A stretch of DNA of 64,000 bases from an uncultured Alphaproteobacteria bacterium (GCA_949082785.1 CARVLU010000001.1:95455-159454), one strand, 5' to 3'; counted from the stretch's first letter, positions 32,028 to 41,238 are shown. The notes: generated by a model not told the origin, from the letters alone. Made by a program: numbers and translations.

Positions 32028-33980
32028 ATGGAAGTCGATCATACACTGTTTGTCGCCAATCATGTTTTGATGATTATCAGCGGCGGTTTGGGTTTCTTGT
32101 TACTGGTTACATTGGGCGTGCTGTTTTTCGTGTCGCGCCGTTCGCAAAAGGTTATGCAGTCCCTGTTGACGCTGATGACACGCCCCGAACGGGCCAAGGT
32201 AAGTAACGCCACGCGCGTGTTACAGACCATTTTGGCCGACGAAATCGCCAAGATTCAGGCGAATTTTCAATCCATGTCGGACACGCTGGCCGCACAAATC
32301 GCATCCGCCCAGGAATTAAAACACGAATTATCCACGCATAATGAAAACTTGGTCAATTTGGCCGGCGATGCGACCAAGCGTTTGGCCCAAATGTCCCAGC
32401 GACTGGACAACACCGTCACCGGTTTGCAAAGCATTGTGGAATCGCCCGGATGGTCGGACGTCGAAAATTCCGCCGACAGATTTACGGCCAACATCAATGA
32501 ATTATTGGGCAAAATTGACACCACAACCCAGGATACGACCGAACGCACCAATCAAATCCAGGCCCAAATTGATTCCTGGAACGATGCCAGCGGCAAAATG
32601 TCACAACAGTTACAGGCGGACTTTGACCGCAATACCGCCCAAATGAAAACCATGACCGATGGCGCCAATGAAATGCAGGGCGCGCTGACCAATCTGGCCC
32701 AGACGACGACCGACGGATTTAACAATGTCAAAACGGCGGCGACCGATTACGCAACGCTGATGGAAACCAATGACAAATTGTTAAGCAACCATTTGATTAA
32801 GATGGACACATATACCAAGCAGTCCAAGAAACAGCTGACGGCGCAAATGAACACATTGACCAGCACCGCCAACGTTGTCGGCGGACAGGTGCGTCTGGCA
32901 GAATCTTCGATGGAAAAACAAATTCGCAAGCTGACCGATGCGGTGGATGTTTTGATGACATCGGCGGCATCGACGGAATCGTCCGTGCGCGGCATTTCCA
33001 CAGAACTGGCGACGCTGACCAACCGGTTCAACAGCGAAATCAAAGAATTCGCATCGGGTGTCGTCAACGAATTGAAAACCGTGTCCGGCGTTGCAAACGT
33101 CACACTGGAAAATACCAAGACCGCCGCCGGCGCGTTTTCGGAATCTGTGCGTGCGATGGCGACCGGGGTACGCGAAACATTGATGGAAATGAACACCGCC
33201 CACACCCAGCTGTCGGGCCAGTCGGCAAATCTGATTAAAATGTCGGCCGAAACCACAAACCAATTGCAACCGTTGTCGGAATTAATCGAACGGTATTACG
33301 CGGCGTTGCCGGATTTGTCGCGCGGTTCCGCAGAAATGAGCCAGAATTTGGAAAAAATCGTCACATCACTGCACGAAAAAATCGATTTGATGAAAACGAC
33401 CGTTTCCGAATCCATGACCACGATTGCGGATTCGTCCGTCAAACTGGAAGATTTGGCCGGCCAGTCGCGCCAGCAAATGATTGACCTGATGTCTGATTAT
33501 GCCAAGGCCGTTAACACCATGCAGACACTGAACAAACAAATGATGGTGGCGCGTGCGACCGCCCCGATGGACGCGATTAAATCCGCGCCGTCGGTTGCGA
33601 CCATGGGCCGCATCAGCAGCCAGGATTTCATCCAGCAAAGCGAACGCCAAATCGAAAAGATGCACGAACAGTCAATGGATTTGACACGCGCCCTGGGGGC
33701 GGAAATCCCCGATGTCGTGTGGAAGAAATATCATGCCGGCGATTTGACCATCTTTTCCAAATGGTTGGCCAAAATGCTGGTTGCGGCGGACAAAAAACGC
33801 GTGCGTGATATGTTAAAATCCGACAGTGTTTTCCGGTCCCAGGCGACCCAGTTCGTGCGGTCGTTCGGCAAAATCTTGGCCGCGGCGGAACAGGCGGACA
33901 ATTCAGAAACATTAATCCAAACGTTTATGAAAACAGACCTGGGGCAGATTTACACAATCCTGCGCGGGCAAATCCAGTAA
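32028..33980 (+). CDS. Membrane-anchored coiled-coil protein, 650 residues
   Basis: One membrane helix lies at residues about 13-35 (VLMIISGGLGFLLLVTLGVLFFV), followed by a basic patch and about 500 residues of heptad-like, Thr/Ser/Ala/Gln-rich helix with few prolines. A compact C-terminal domain (about 560-650) contains DVVWKKYHAGDLTIFSKWLAKML. Methyl-accepting proteins and RmuC look similar in composition, but I see no HAMP or signalling hairpin. A scaffold or cell-envelope organising role is a guess. AGGGGG precedes the ATG, and its terminator is shared with the convergent xseA. Confidence 0.75.
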   Translation: MEVDHTLFVANHVLMIISGGLGFLLLVTLGVLFFVSRRSQKVMQSLLTLMTRPERAKVSNATRVLQTILADEIAKIQANFQSMSDTLAAQIASAQELKHELSTHNENLVNLAGDATKRLAQMSQRLDNTVTGLQSIVESPGWSDVENSADRFTANINELLGKIDTTTQDTTERTNQIQAQIDSWNDASGKMSQQLQADFDRNTAQMKTMTDGANEMQGALTNLAQTTTDGFNNVKTAATDYATLMETNDKLLSNHLIKMDTYTKQSKKQLTAQMNTLTSTANVVGGQVRLAESSMEKQIRKLTDAVDVLMTSAASTESSVRGISTELATLTNRFNSEIKEFASGVVNELKTVSGVANVTLENTKTAAGAFSESVRAMATGVRETLMEMNTAHTQLSGQSANLIKMSAETTNQLQPLSELIERYYAALPDLSRGSAEMSQNLEKIVTSLHEKIDLMKTTVSESMTTIADSSVKLEDLAGQSRQQMIDLMSDYAKAVNTMQTLNKQMMVARATAPMDAIKSAPSVATMGRISSQDFIQQSERQIEKMHEQSMDLTRALGAEIPDVVWKKYHAGDLTIFSKWLAKMLVAADKKRVRDMLKSDSVFRSQATQFVRSFGKILAAAEQADNSETLIQTFMKTDLGQIYTILRGQIQ

Positions 33981-33982
33981 CA

Positions 33983-34012
33983 AAAAATCCCCCAAACGGG
34001 GGATTTTTTTAT
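33983..34012. terminator. Bidirectional terminator
   Basis: ATCCCCC-aaac-GGGGGAT with a preceding A-run and trailing T-run between the convergent coiled-coil gene and xseA. Confidence 0.88.
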
Positions 34013-34017
34013 TGCCG

Positions 34018-35253
34018 TTACACATGCACCACGCCGTCGGCAAATTCAATTGTGGCGGGCCGCACTGCGTTTTCGGCGCGACTGATTATCTGGTTCGCGC
34101 TGTCACGCACAATCGCGTACCCGCGTGACAAAACACTTTTGTAACTTAATGAATTCAACATCTGGTCCATGTGCGCGACCGCCTGGGTCATGCGGGCCAT
34201 GCGATTTTCCAAAATCATCGGGAATGTCGCGACGGCATCCAATTTCTGGTGCGCGGCCGCCATTTTTGCCCCCATGATGATGGACAGCGTGCGTGTGATA
34301 TCGTCCAGACGCTGGGCCTGTTCCATGACCAATTGCTTTGGGCTTTTGATATTAATCGCATCCACACGTTGCTGGGCATTGACCAGACGCGTTGCAAAAT
34401 GACCCGAAAAACGGTGCCACATGTTGTCCAAATCCTGAATCAGCGACAGCTTGGTCGGGACAACGGTTTCGGCGGCCCCGGTGGGTGTTGGCGCACGAAA
34501 ATCCGCCGCATAGTCAATCAACATCCAGTCCGGTTCATGCCCGACACCAGATATCAGCGGGATTTCACTGGCCGCGGCCGCGCGGACAACAATTTCTTCG
34601 GAAAAGGGCAGCAAATCTTCCAACGCGCCGCCCCCGCGCGCAACGATAATCACATCGACGTTTTTGGCGCGGTTAAAATATTCGATACCCGCGGCCACTT
34701 CGGCGGCGGCGGTCGCCCCCTGGACGGTGGCAGGATACAAAATCACATGCACCGGAAAACGTTCGCGCAAACGGTTTTGAATGTCTTGGAATGCGGCGCC
34801 GGTCGGACTGGTCACGACACCAACGCGCCGCGGCAACCGCGGCAGTGGCTTTTTCCGGGACGCGTCAAACAGCCCTTCGGCGGCCAGCTTGCGCTTGCGT
34901 TCTTCCAACATTTTCAGCAACGCGCCAACGCCCGCCATTTCAATTTCACTGACAATAATTTGATAATTACTGCGCGCGGGATACGTGGTGAAACGCCCGG
35001 TCACAATAACTTCCAGCCCATCTTCCAGACGAAACGACACCGGCGTGCCGCGCCAAATAATCACGGAAATGGCGGCGCCGGCATCCTTTATCGTCATGTA
35101 CATGTGACCCGACGAAGCACGTGTAATCTGGGACAATTCGCCGCGAATTTTAATGCGCGGAAATGCGGTTTCAACAACGCCCTTTAACAAAGACGCCGCA
35201 TCGGTGACACTGAAAATGGTGTCCGGTTTAACAAACGGTTCTGGTTTTTGCAT
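34018..35253 (-). CDS. xseA: Exodeoxyribonuclease VII large subunit
   Basis: The 411 residues have an N-terminal OB fold (IRGELSQITRASSGHMYMTIKD), the central catalytic domain (RVGVVTSPTGAAFQDI and DVIIVARGGGALEDLLPFSEE with the invariant Asp and Arg-Gly-Gly-Gly), and a C-terminal helical part. With XseB it degrades single-stranded DNA. The small subunit gene is not adjacent. The ATG at 35253 is divergent from the kinase-like gene, whose extended -10 is only about 10 bp away, so the two promoters overlap. Confidence 0.94.
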   Translation of the reverse strand: MQKPEPFVKPDTIFSVTDAASLLKGVVETAFPRIKIRGELSQITRASSGHMYMTIKDAGAAISVIIWRGTPVSFRLEDGLEVIVTGRFTTYPARSNYQIIVSEIEMAGVGALLKMLEERKRKLAAEGLFDASRKKPLPRLPRRVGVVTSPTGAAFQDIQNRLRERFPVHVILYPATVQGATAAAEVAAGIEYFNRAKNVDVIIVARGGGALEDLLPFSEEIVVRAAAASEIPLISGVGHEPDWMLIDYAADFRAPTPTGAAETVVPTKLSLIQDLDNMWHRFSGHFATRLVNAQQRVDAINIKSPKQLVMEQAQRLDDITRTLSIIMGAKMAAAHQKLDAVATFPMILENRMARMTQAVAHMDQMLNSLSYKSVLSRGYAIVRDSANQIISRAENAVRPATIEFADGVVHV

Positions 35254-35299
35254 GATTTTTATGGTATAATTTTTTGTGATTTATAACAAGGTTTATATT

Positions 35300-36289
35300 A
35301 TGAGCAAACTGGATAATTTGCAACAAATAAATACGAACAATCCGCGTGAAACCCTGGTGTTCGCCGCCGACGGTTTGGTGATAAAGCGGCCTGTCCGCAA
35401 CCCGGACACCGCCTGGCTGGCCAAGCAACGCCACGCCCAGATTGTTATGGACGAATTGAACCGCGTGGCCAGTTCTGAATATTTTGTTCCCCAGATGCTG
35501 GAAATATCAACCGCAGAAAATTTCGCCATTGAACAGCGGGCATACGGCCAACCGGTTACGACGGATTTTTTTAAAACGCTGACAGCGGCGGACCGGGATA
35601 AAATTTATCGCGCGACGGCGCATTTCATGAACGATATCAACCAAATGCGGCCCGTGGTCACCCAGCAAAATCTGTTCGACGGGGCAAACGACGCCACAGA
35701 TCTGGACAAGATGTCACTGAAAAACATTCTGATTCAATTAAAAAAGCATATTCCGGAAAAAGAACTGAAAATCATCAAAACCGCCAAATCCTGGTTTGAT
35801 ACTGCGGCCCAAACCGATGCCAGCATGGTGTTTTCACACGGCGACATGAACGAAAACAATATCTTTTATGACCCGGCGCGCGGCATGGTTTCGTTTATCG
35901 ATTTTGCGGACGCGCGATACGAAAGCGCCGATTATATGTTCGACCGCGATTTTGCAAAACTGGCATGGCTGGATTTGGACCGGTTGCGCCGTGAATATAT
36001 GGCATTGCCACGCCGTCAACCCGTCATCATTAAATCCGACCCGCATGTCGCGGACATGCGCATCGCATTACAGAACTTTAAGTGGGGCGCCGTTGAATTT
36101 TTAAAGCGGCCCACACTGGCGACCGCAACGCGGATTAAGATGCTGCGTGACGACATCGCGAAAATCAAGAAATTGTACGACCAGGTAACCGTCGCCGAAA
36201 AATTCAATCGCGGCGCCCAGGTTGTGGCCGGCGTTTCAAAATCCATTGATACAAAAATTCCCGCACAAACGCGGGAACATCAGAAATAA
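35300..36289 (+). CDS. Aminoglycoside-phosphotransferase-like (APH-fold) kinase
   Basis: From ATG 35300 (AAGG 8 nt upstream) the 329 residues have the APH/choline-kinase catalytic loop FSHGDMNENNIFYD (Brenner motif HGDxxxxN) and the metal-binding FIDFADA 20 residues later. The N-lobe has LVIKRPVRN with the probable ATP-binding lysine. The last 40 residues are basic and unlike the family. The substrate is probably a small metabolite (choline, homoserine or sugar-like). An extended -10 TGG-TATAAT (35262-35270) drives it. Confidence 0.78.
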   Translation: MSKLDNLQQINTNNPRETLVFAADGLVIKRPVRNPDTAWLAKQRHAQIVMDELNRVASSEYFVPQMLEISTAENFAIEQRAYGQPVTTDFFKTLTAADRDKIYRATAHFMNDINQMRPVVTQQNLFDGANDATDLDKMSLKNILIQLKKHIPEKELKIIKTAKSWFDTAAQTDASMVFSHGDMNENNIFYDPARGMVSFIDFADARYESADYMFDRDFAKLAWLDLDRLRREYMALPRRQPVIIKSDPHVADMRIALQNFKWGAVEFLKRPTLATATRIKMLRDDIAKIKKLYDQVTVAEKFNRGAQVVAGVSKSIDTKIPAQTREHQK

Positions 36290-36298
36290 TCCAACCGG

Positions 36299-37417
36299 TT
36301 ATAATTCCGTCAACGGCCACCGGGGACGCGGCGCGATGGGCGACGTCACCACGCGCCCCAGTCGGTAATTTTCCAATCCCGCCCATGCAATCATGGCGCC
36401 ATTATCTGTGCATAAATTCATCGGTGGCGCGGCAAAGGTCATATTGTGACCCGCGGCCAGTTTTTCCATCGCGGCGCGGATGGCACTGTTTTTCGCGACG
36501 CCCCCCGCCACGACCAAGAATTTTGGTGCGGCCGCGCGCACGCGCGCATCCGCCATCGCATGTTCCAGTCGGTTCACAATGCAATCCACAACGGCCGCCT
36601 GGAACGCGGCACAGAAATCATTGATAAATTCGTCGCTGTGCGGGGCGGGGTTGCGGTCCAAAAATGTACGTGCGGCGGTTTTAATGCCACTGAATGAAAA
36701 ATCACAGCCGGGCTTGTCACACAGGGGGCGCGGGAACCGAAACGCATCGGGATTACCACACCGTGCGCGCGCATCCACAATCGGCCCGCCCGGATACCCC
36801 AGCCCCAGCATTTTGGATACCTTATCAAAGGCTTCGCCAGCGCTGTCGTCCAATGTCTGGCCAATCAATTCATATTGCCCGACGCCACGGACCAGCAAAA
36901 TCTGGCAATGACCGCCCGACGCCAACATCAACAAATACGGAAATTCCACCGCCGCGGGCGTGGCCGCATCCACGGCCGACGTGGCCATCAAACGCGGGAC
37001 CAGGGCGTGGCCTTCTAAATGATTTACGGCGACCAGGGGTTTGCCCGTCGATTGCGCAATGCCGGTAGCCGCCATCCATCCGACCAACACCCCACCAATC
37101 AGGCCCGGGCCCGCCGTGGCCGCAATCACATCAATATCATCAATTGTTTTGCCGGCCCGTTCCAGTGCGGTGCCAATTACTTCATCAATGGCCAAGATAT
37201 GCGCACGCGCCGCCAATTCCGGGACAACGCCGCCGTATTTCTGATGCTGGGGGATTTGGGAATAAATAATGTGCGACAAAATATTGCGGTTGGAATCAAC
37301 AATCGCCGCCGATGTTTCATCGCACGACGATTCAATGCCCAAACACAATGTCCCGGACCCGGCGGTATTTGTACCGGCGCCGCCCATATCCATGCAAATA
37401 ATTTGGTCGTCAATCAT
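36299..37417 (-). CDS. tsaD: tRNA N6-adenosine threonylcarbamoyltransferase TsaD
   Basis: The catalytic ASKHA ATPase of t6A synthesis has LGIESSCDETSAAIVD, the metal-binding AVNHLEGHALVPR (HxxxH), GQTLDDSAGEAFDKVSKMLGLGYPGGP and the C-terminal GGVAKNSAIR and CTDNGAMIAWAG. From ATG 37417 it is 372 residues. The 22-residue leader before the first strand (MIDDQIICMDMGGAGTNTAG) is longer than usual, and a start at MDMGG is possible. The ATG sits 2 bp after the stop of the small membrane-protein gene, so the two are coupled. Confidence 0.94.
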   Translation of the reverse strand: MIDDQIICMDMGGAGTNTAGSGTLCLGIESSCDETSAAIVDSNRNILSHIIYSQIPQHQKYGGVVPELAARAHILAIDEVIGTALERAGKTIDDIDVIAATAGPGLIGGVLVGWMAATGIAQSTGKPLVAVNHLEGHALVPRLMATSAVDAATPAAVEFPYLLMLASGGHCQILLVRGVGQYELIGQTLDDSAGEAFDKVSKMLGLGYPGGPIVDARARCGNPDAFRFPRPLCDKPGCDFSFSGIKTAARTFLDRNPAPHSDEFINDFCAAFQAAVVDCIVNRLEHAMADARVRAAAPKFLVVAGGVAKNSAIRAAMEKLAAGHNMTFAAPPMNLCTDNGAMIAWAGLENYRLGRVVTSPIAPRPRWPLTEL

Positions 37418-37419
37418 GA

Positions 37420-37725
37420 TTAAATATTTTCTTTTAACTGGATACCGGTATGGCACAGTGACGCCGCATCACGTACCGCCATTTCACCAGAATCGGGCAG
37501 GGCCGCAATCTTGTCCAGACACGCCACCATCAATTCGGTGTGGTCGTCGGATCCGGTCATAATTTTCACCGCCGCAACTCGCCGGTCGGCTGACGCCGCC
37601 AACCAGTTGCGCATATTGCCGTTTTCCAAATCACTGGACCGCTGGATAAAGAAAAACACGCATCCACACAGAATCAAAACAGCAATACCAATAAAAATTT
37701 TCAAATATTTTTTGATGAATTTCAT
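37420..37725 (-). CDS. Small single-pass membrane protein, 101 residues
   Basis: A basic N-terminus and one hydrophobic helix (IFIGIAVLILCGCVFFFIQ, residues about 9-28) are followed by a periplasmic domain with two cysteines (VACLDKI and LCHTGI). The helix contains LCGC, reminiscent of a lipobox, but the context is not a good signal-peptidase II site. No family is recognised. It is co-transcribed with tsaD and with the DUF2155-like gene upstream. Confidence 0.68.
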   Translation of the reverse strand: MKFIKKYLKIFIGIAVLILCGCVFFFIQRSSDLENGNMRNWLAASADRRVAAVKIMTGSDDHTELMVACLDKIAALPDSGEMAVRDAASLCHTGIQLKENI

Positions 37726-37751
37726 TTTGTTATCCTTTGTATTACTTTGCG

Positions 37752-38105
37752 TTATTCACATTTGACCAACCACACGTCGTAATCCGCGTTTTGCAACGGG
37801 TTGTCGCCCGGTTCGTTGCGGTTCATCCAGCCGCTGAATATGCGCCCTTCGGTTTTTTTATCAATTTCGATAAACATGTGGAAATTTTCGGCCTGGAACG
37901 GGTCGGTCTGTTTGCACGAACGCACCGTCATGGTCAGTTTTTCAAATTCGGTGGCGCGTCCCACGGGGATGGTGACGGTTTGGGATTTACCGGCGGCCTT
38001 GTTCATAATACGGACAACGGCGGCGCCCCGTTCAACAAACGCCCGCCCCAGCGACGGCGCCATCACGGCACACAAAATTAATAAAAATCCAATCTGTTTT
38101 TTCAT
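37752..38105 (-). CDS. DUF2155-family secreted protein
   Basis: From ATG 38105 the 117 residues have a signal peptide (MKKQIGFLLILCAVMAPSLGRA) and the DUF2155 pattern: VRIMNKAAGKSQTVTIPVG, a central FEKLTMTVRSCKQTD, then FIEIDKK, RIFSGWMNRNEPG and the terminal YDVWLVKC with its paired cysteine. The family is common in alphaproteobacteria, often beside cell-envelope genes, and its role is unknown. It is the first gene of the leftward run toward tsaD. Confidence 0.85.
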   Translation of the reverse strand: MKKQIGFLLILCAVMAPSLGRAFVERGAAVVRIMNKAAGKSQTVTIPVGRATEFEKLTMTVRSCKQTDPFQAENFHMFIEIDKKTEGRIFSGWMNRNEPGDNPLQNADYDVWLVKCE

Positions 38106-38172
38106 ACTGAATATCATAACGGGCAGGGCCGCAGAAGTCAAATCGATAAATTACCACAGAATCCTTAAATTA

Positions 38173-38200
38173 TTGACAAATGGAATTTACGTGCAATAAT
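38173..38200 (+). promoter_or_regulatory. Promoter of the AbiEii-like gene; probably leaderless
   Basis: Perfect TTGACA (38173-38178), 16-bp spacer, AATAAT (38195-38200). The ATG is at 38210, 9 bases after the -10, again with no Shine-Dalgarno sequence. Confidence 0.55.
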
Positions 38201-38209
38201 GTAAGTATT

Positions 38210-39142
38210 ATGAAACTGGATAAACAAACCTATAACATTTTGATTAATCAGCCGAACCCGCGCATTGCCGAACGCGATTATTTGGAATGCACCGTTTTGA
38301 ACGATTTATTCCAAGATGTTTATTTCCAGGAAAACTGCATCTTTGCGGGTGGCGCCACACTGTCCAAGGCATACGGGCTAAGCGACCGCATCAACGAAGA
38401 TATTGATTTGGTATGTTCGGATTTCACGGATATTCCCGATATCCATTCCAGAAAACGTTTGCAAAAATTTCGGCGTCAATTCAAAGAATTTGTGTTTGAC
38501 GTCCTGCGCCCCAGAATTAATTATATCGCCAACCAGAACCAGCGATACATGATTCTGACCGACCGGGATTGGCGGGTACTGGTCAACCGCGAAGACCCGC
38601 TTTCTTCGCCGACATTGCACCTGATGTACAAATCGGCGTTTCATGGCGATATGGGGCATATGTGCATTGAAATCATTCCGCGCAAATATACACATGACGC
38701 AATCGATTCCCATTTTATCACGCCATACGGGACCACACGTTTGTTCGGGGAAATTCCGGTTGTGTCACTTGCCCAGACATTCTGGGACAAAGTGTACGCA
38801 ATCACATCCACCAACGCCCAGACTGCGCCCGTGTTCCGTCCCATGTTTTCGCGTCACTATGCCGACGTGGCTAAAATTGAACCGTATGTAAATTTGCACG
38901 CCACCCAGCACATGTTCGCAGACATTGTCGCGCATCAATCAAAATACACAACGCGCGACACAAATGCACAGATTCAGACAACCGCGGATGTCAATCTGGT
39001 GTCGTCACCGGAAACGATGGCGCGTTTGGGGAACGATTTCGCGAATATGCGCCCGCAATTTCATAAACAGCCGCCGCAATGGACAGACATTGTGAACAAA
39101 CTGCAAATCATCAACAATAATATCAAATCAATTAACAGGTAA
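38210..39142 (+). CDS. AbiEii/AbiGii-type nucleotidyltransferase (toxin-like)
   Basis: The 310-residue protein has the DUF1814 nucleotidyltransferase core FAGGATLSKAYGLSDRINEDIDLVC (G-G-T-x-L then R-x-S/N-x-D-x-D), with the metal-binding acidic pair near residue 70, and the C-terminal SLAQTFWDKVYAI helix typical of the family. AbiEii toxins transfer nucleotides (for MenT relatives, to tRNA acceptor ends) and normally pair with the AbiEi winged-helix antitoxin encoded just upstream. No such gene is present; the partner four bases downstream is a phosphoesterase. I chose ATG 38210 on family alignment and promoter position. Confidence 0.85.
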   Translation: MKLDKQTYNILINQPNPRIAERDYLECTVLNDLFQDVYFQENCIFAGGATLSKAYGLSDRINEDIDLVCSDFTDIPDIHSRKRLQKFRRQFKEFVFDVLRPRINYIANQNQRYMILTDRDWRVLVNREDPLSSPTLHLMYKSAFHGDMGHMCIEIIPRKYTHDAIDSHFITPYGTTRLFGEIPVVSLAQTFWDKVYAITSTNAQTAPVFRPMFSRHYADVAKIEPYVNLHATQHMFADIVAHQSKYTTRDTNAQIQTTADVNLVSSPETMARLGNDFANMRPQFHKQPPQWTDIVNKLQIINNNIKSINR

Positions 39143-39146
39143 GACA

Positions 39147-39671
39147 ATGCAAAAATTTACATTTTCAGACCCGCATTTTGATTCTGAAAAAATCATCGGA
39201 TTTGGCCAGCGCCCGTTTCGCGACGTGGCGGAAATGAACCGTACACTGATTCAAAATTACAATGCCGTGGTCGGGAAACAAGATTTGTGTTACTGGCTGG
39301 GGGACGTCATGTACGACGCCAGCAAGCAAAAGGTTCGCAACATCTTGCAACAAATGCATGGGCGCAAACAATTGATTTTGGGCAACCACGACCGCGGTCA
39401 TTCCGAAACATGGTGGCTGGATTGCGGTTTCGAAAAAGTATTTACCCATCCCATATACGACGCACAAAATTGCATTTTATTGTCCCACGAACCGTTGCCC
39501 GAATTTGGCAACAACCCGCCCATCATCAATATTCACGGGCATATTCATATCCAAGATTATGATTTCGAAAACCACGCACAGTGCATTAACGTCAGCGTTG
39601 AACGCACCGATTACAAACCGGTCCCGCTGTACAATCCGTTTATGCCAACGCCGCGCGAATTCAGCAGATAA
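39147..39671 (+). CDS. Calcineurin-like metallophosphoesterase
   Basis: The 174 residues carry the metallophosphoesterase metal motifs: FSDPHFD (D-x-H), WLGDVMYD (GDxx), LILGNHDRGH (GNHD), LLSHEPLP and NIHGHIHIQD (GHxH). All metal ligands are present, so it should be active. The class resembles small phage- and plasmid-encoded phosphoesterases. It begins 4 bp after the AbiEii-like stop with AGGTAAG as ribosome site, so the two are one operon. It could act as an antidote, effector or independent enzyme; the context suggests a functional pair. Confidence 0.87.
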   Translation: MQKFTFSDPHFDSEKIIGFGQRPFRDVAEMNRTLIQNYNAVVGKQDLCYWLGDVMYDASKQKVRNILQQMHGRKQLILGNHDRGHSETWWLDCGFEKVFTHPIYDAQNCILLSHEPLPEFGNNPPIINIHGHIHIQDYDFENHAQCINVSVERTDYKPVPLYNPFMPTPREFSR

Positions 39672-39701
39672 AAAAATCCCGCAATTGCTTGCGGGATTTT
39701 T
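39672..39701. terminator. Bidirectional terminator
   Basis: ATCCCGCAA-ttgc-TTGCGGGAT (39676-39697) with A- and T-runs, between the phosphoesterase gene and the convergent rplS. Confidence 0.9.
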
Positions 39702-39716
39702 TTGGATTCAAACAAA

Positions 39717-40109
39717 TTATTTGTTTGCATTCTTTTCAGCAGATGCCGCCGCCAAGTCTTCGACGATACGGGCCTTTTTACCAGACAGACCACGCAGGAA
39801 GAACAACTTTGCACGACGCACTTTACCAATGCGAACCTTTTCGATTTTTTCAATCGCCGGGCTGTACAGCGGGAATTTACGTTCCACACCAACACCATAA
39901 GATTCACGACGAACTGTGAACGACGCGTTGTTGCCATCACCACCATCGCGGGCGATTACAACACCTTCGAACAACTGAATACGGAATTTGTCACCGTCTT
40001 TGATTTTGACGTGAACTTTCAAAGTATCACCAGCTTTGAACGCCGGGATTTTCTTGTCGCCTTTCAGTTTTGCGATTTGTTCCTGTTCGATTTTTTTGAT
40101 AATGCTCAT
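39717..40109 (-). CDS. rplS: 50S ribosomal protein L19
   Basis: The 130 residues match L19 throughout: IPAFKAGDTLKVHVKIKDGDKFRIQLFEGVVIARDG, then the FTVRRESYGVGVERKFPLYSP and KVRRAKLFFLRGLSGKKARI blocks. A short Ala-rich tail follows. AAAGGAAAAG precedes the ATG, and the gene starts 1 bp from the trmD stop. It closes the rpsP-rimM-trmD-rplS operon. Confidence 0.97.
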   Translation of the reverse strand: MSIIKKIEQEQIAKLKGDKKIPAFKAGDTLKVHVKIKDGDKFRIQLFEGVVIARDGGDGNNASFTVRRESYGVGVERKFPLYSPAIEKIEKVRIGKVRRAKLFFLRGLSGKKARIVEDLAAASAEKNANK

Positions 40110-40110
40110 T

Positions 40111-40791
40111 TTACTTTTCCTTTATTAAGTCCGGACGACGTTCTTTTGTTATTTCGTCCGATTGTTGTTTCCGCCACCGTTCGATATTGCCGTGGTGACC
40201 GGACAGCAGGACTTCTGGGACACTGCGTCCACGCCATACTGACGGGCGGGTATATAACGGCCATTCCAACCCCCCGATTTCAAAACTTTCGTTCGCGGCG
40301 GCGTCAACGCCGCCACCCAATACATTATCCATCACGCGGACGCAACTGTCAATAAAAACCTGGGCCGCGATTTCACCGCCCGACAGAATGTAATCCCCGA
40401 TGGATAATTCCAAAATACCGTATTCATCAATGACACGCTGGTCAATGCCTTCGTACCGGCCGCACAGCAAAGTGTACGTTGCGTCCGAATTTGCGGAAAA
40501 TTCACGCACCATATGCTGGTTCAATGTCGGGCCACGCGGCGAAAAATAGATGATTTTCCCCGGATTCTGTATCGAATCCAGTGCCGCCCCCAAAACGTCC
40601 GCACGCATGACCATGCCGGCACCGCCCCCGAATTGGGTATCATCCACACTGCCATAATTATTAATGGCAAAATCCCGAATATTGATGACATCACACGACC
40701 AAATTCCACGTTCCAACGCGCGTCCGACAACACCGCCCGACAGCGTACCCGGAAACATATCAGGAAAAATGGTCAAAATGTTAAAGTGCAT
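40111..40791 (-). CDS. trmD: tRNA (guanine37-N1)-methyltransferase TrmD
   Basis: The 226-residue SPOUT-class enzyme has the N-terminal FNILTIFPDMFPGTL, the knotted AdoMet site LLCGRYEGIDQRVIDEY and ELSIGDYILSGGEIA, and the catalytic-domain end PEVLLSGHHGNIERWR. It makes m1G37 on tRNAs with G36 and prevents +1 frameshifting. It is encoded between rimM (3 bp) and rplS, the standard order. Confidence 0.97.
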   Translation of the reverse strand: MHFNILTIFPDMFPGTLSGGVVGRALERGIWSCDVINIRDFAINNYGSVDDTQFGGGAGMVMRADVLGAALDSIQNPGKIIYFSPRGPTLNQHMVREFSANSDATYTLLCGRYEGIDQRVIDEYGILELSIGDYILSGGEIAAQVFIDSCVRVMDNVLGGGVDAAANESFEIGGLEWPLYTRPSVWRGRSVPEVLLSGHHGNIERWRKQQSDEITKERRPDLIKEK

Positions 40792-40794
40792 CTT

Positions 40795-41238
40795 TTAATT
40801 AACGCGGATAATTCCCGCATCCAAATCAACATCGGCCCCGGCCAGCCCCACCATGTCGCCGCCCGCAATATCCAAGATATCACCGGCGCCGAAATTATAG
40901 ACCGCGTCCACCGTCCCCAGCAGTTTATCACCACGCATCACACGCATCCCAATCAGGTCGGTTTGATAAAACTGACCATCGGGCAGGGCGGGCAACGCAT
41001 CGCGCATCACATACAATTCTGTGCCGCGCAACGCTTCGGCCGCATTGCGGTCGGTCACGCCGTCGATTTCGCAAATGGCGACATTACCCGCCGTGCGAAT
41101 AAATTTTAATTTCACCCCGTCAATCGGCAACGTGGCCACATCGGCGGGCGTTTCGGTAAATGTTTGAACGCGCACCTGGCCCCGAATACCCTGGGGGGCG
41201 ACAATTTTACCAATTAAAATTTTATTTTTGGCGGACAT
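40795..41238 (-). CDS. rimM: Ribosome maturation factor RimM
   Basis: From ATG 41238 the 147 residues show the RimM barrel (ILIGKIVAPQGIRGQVRVQTFTETP) and the PRC barrel (FYQTDLIGMRVMRGDKLLGTVDAVYNFGAGDIL...). RimM binds S19 during 30S maturation. The start overlaps the end of the 81-residue ORF by 17 bp, implying coupling. Confidence 0.95.
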   Translation of the reverse strand: MSAKNKILIGKIVAPQGIRGQVRVQTFTETPADVATLPIDGVKLKFIRTAGNVAICEIDGVTDRNAAEALRGTELYVMRDALPALPDGQFYQTDLIGMRVMRGDKLLGTVDAVYNFGAGDILDIAGGDMVGLAGADVDLDAGIIRVN

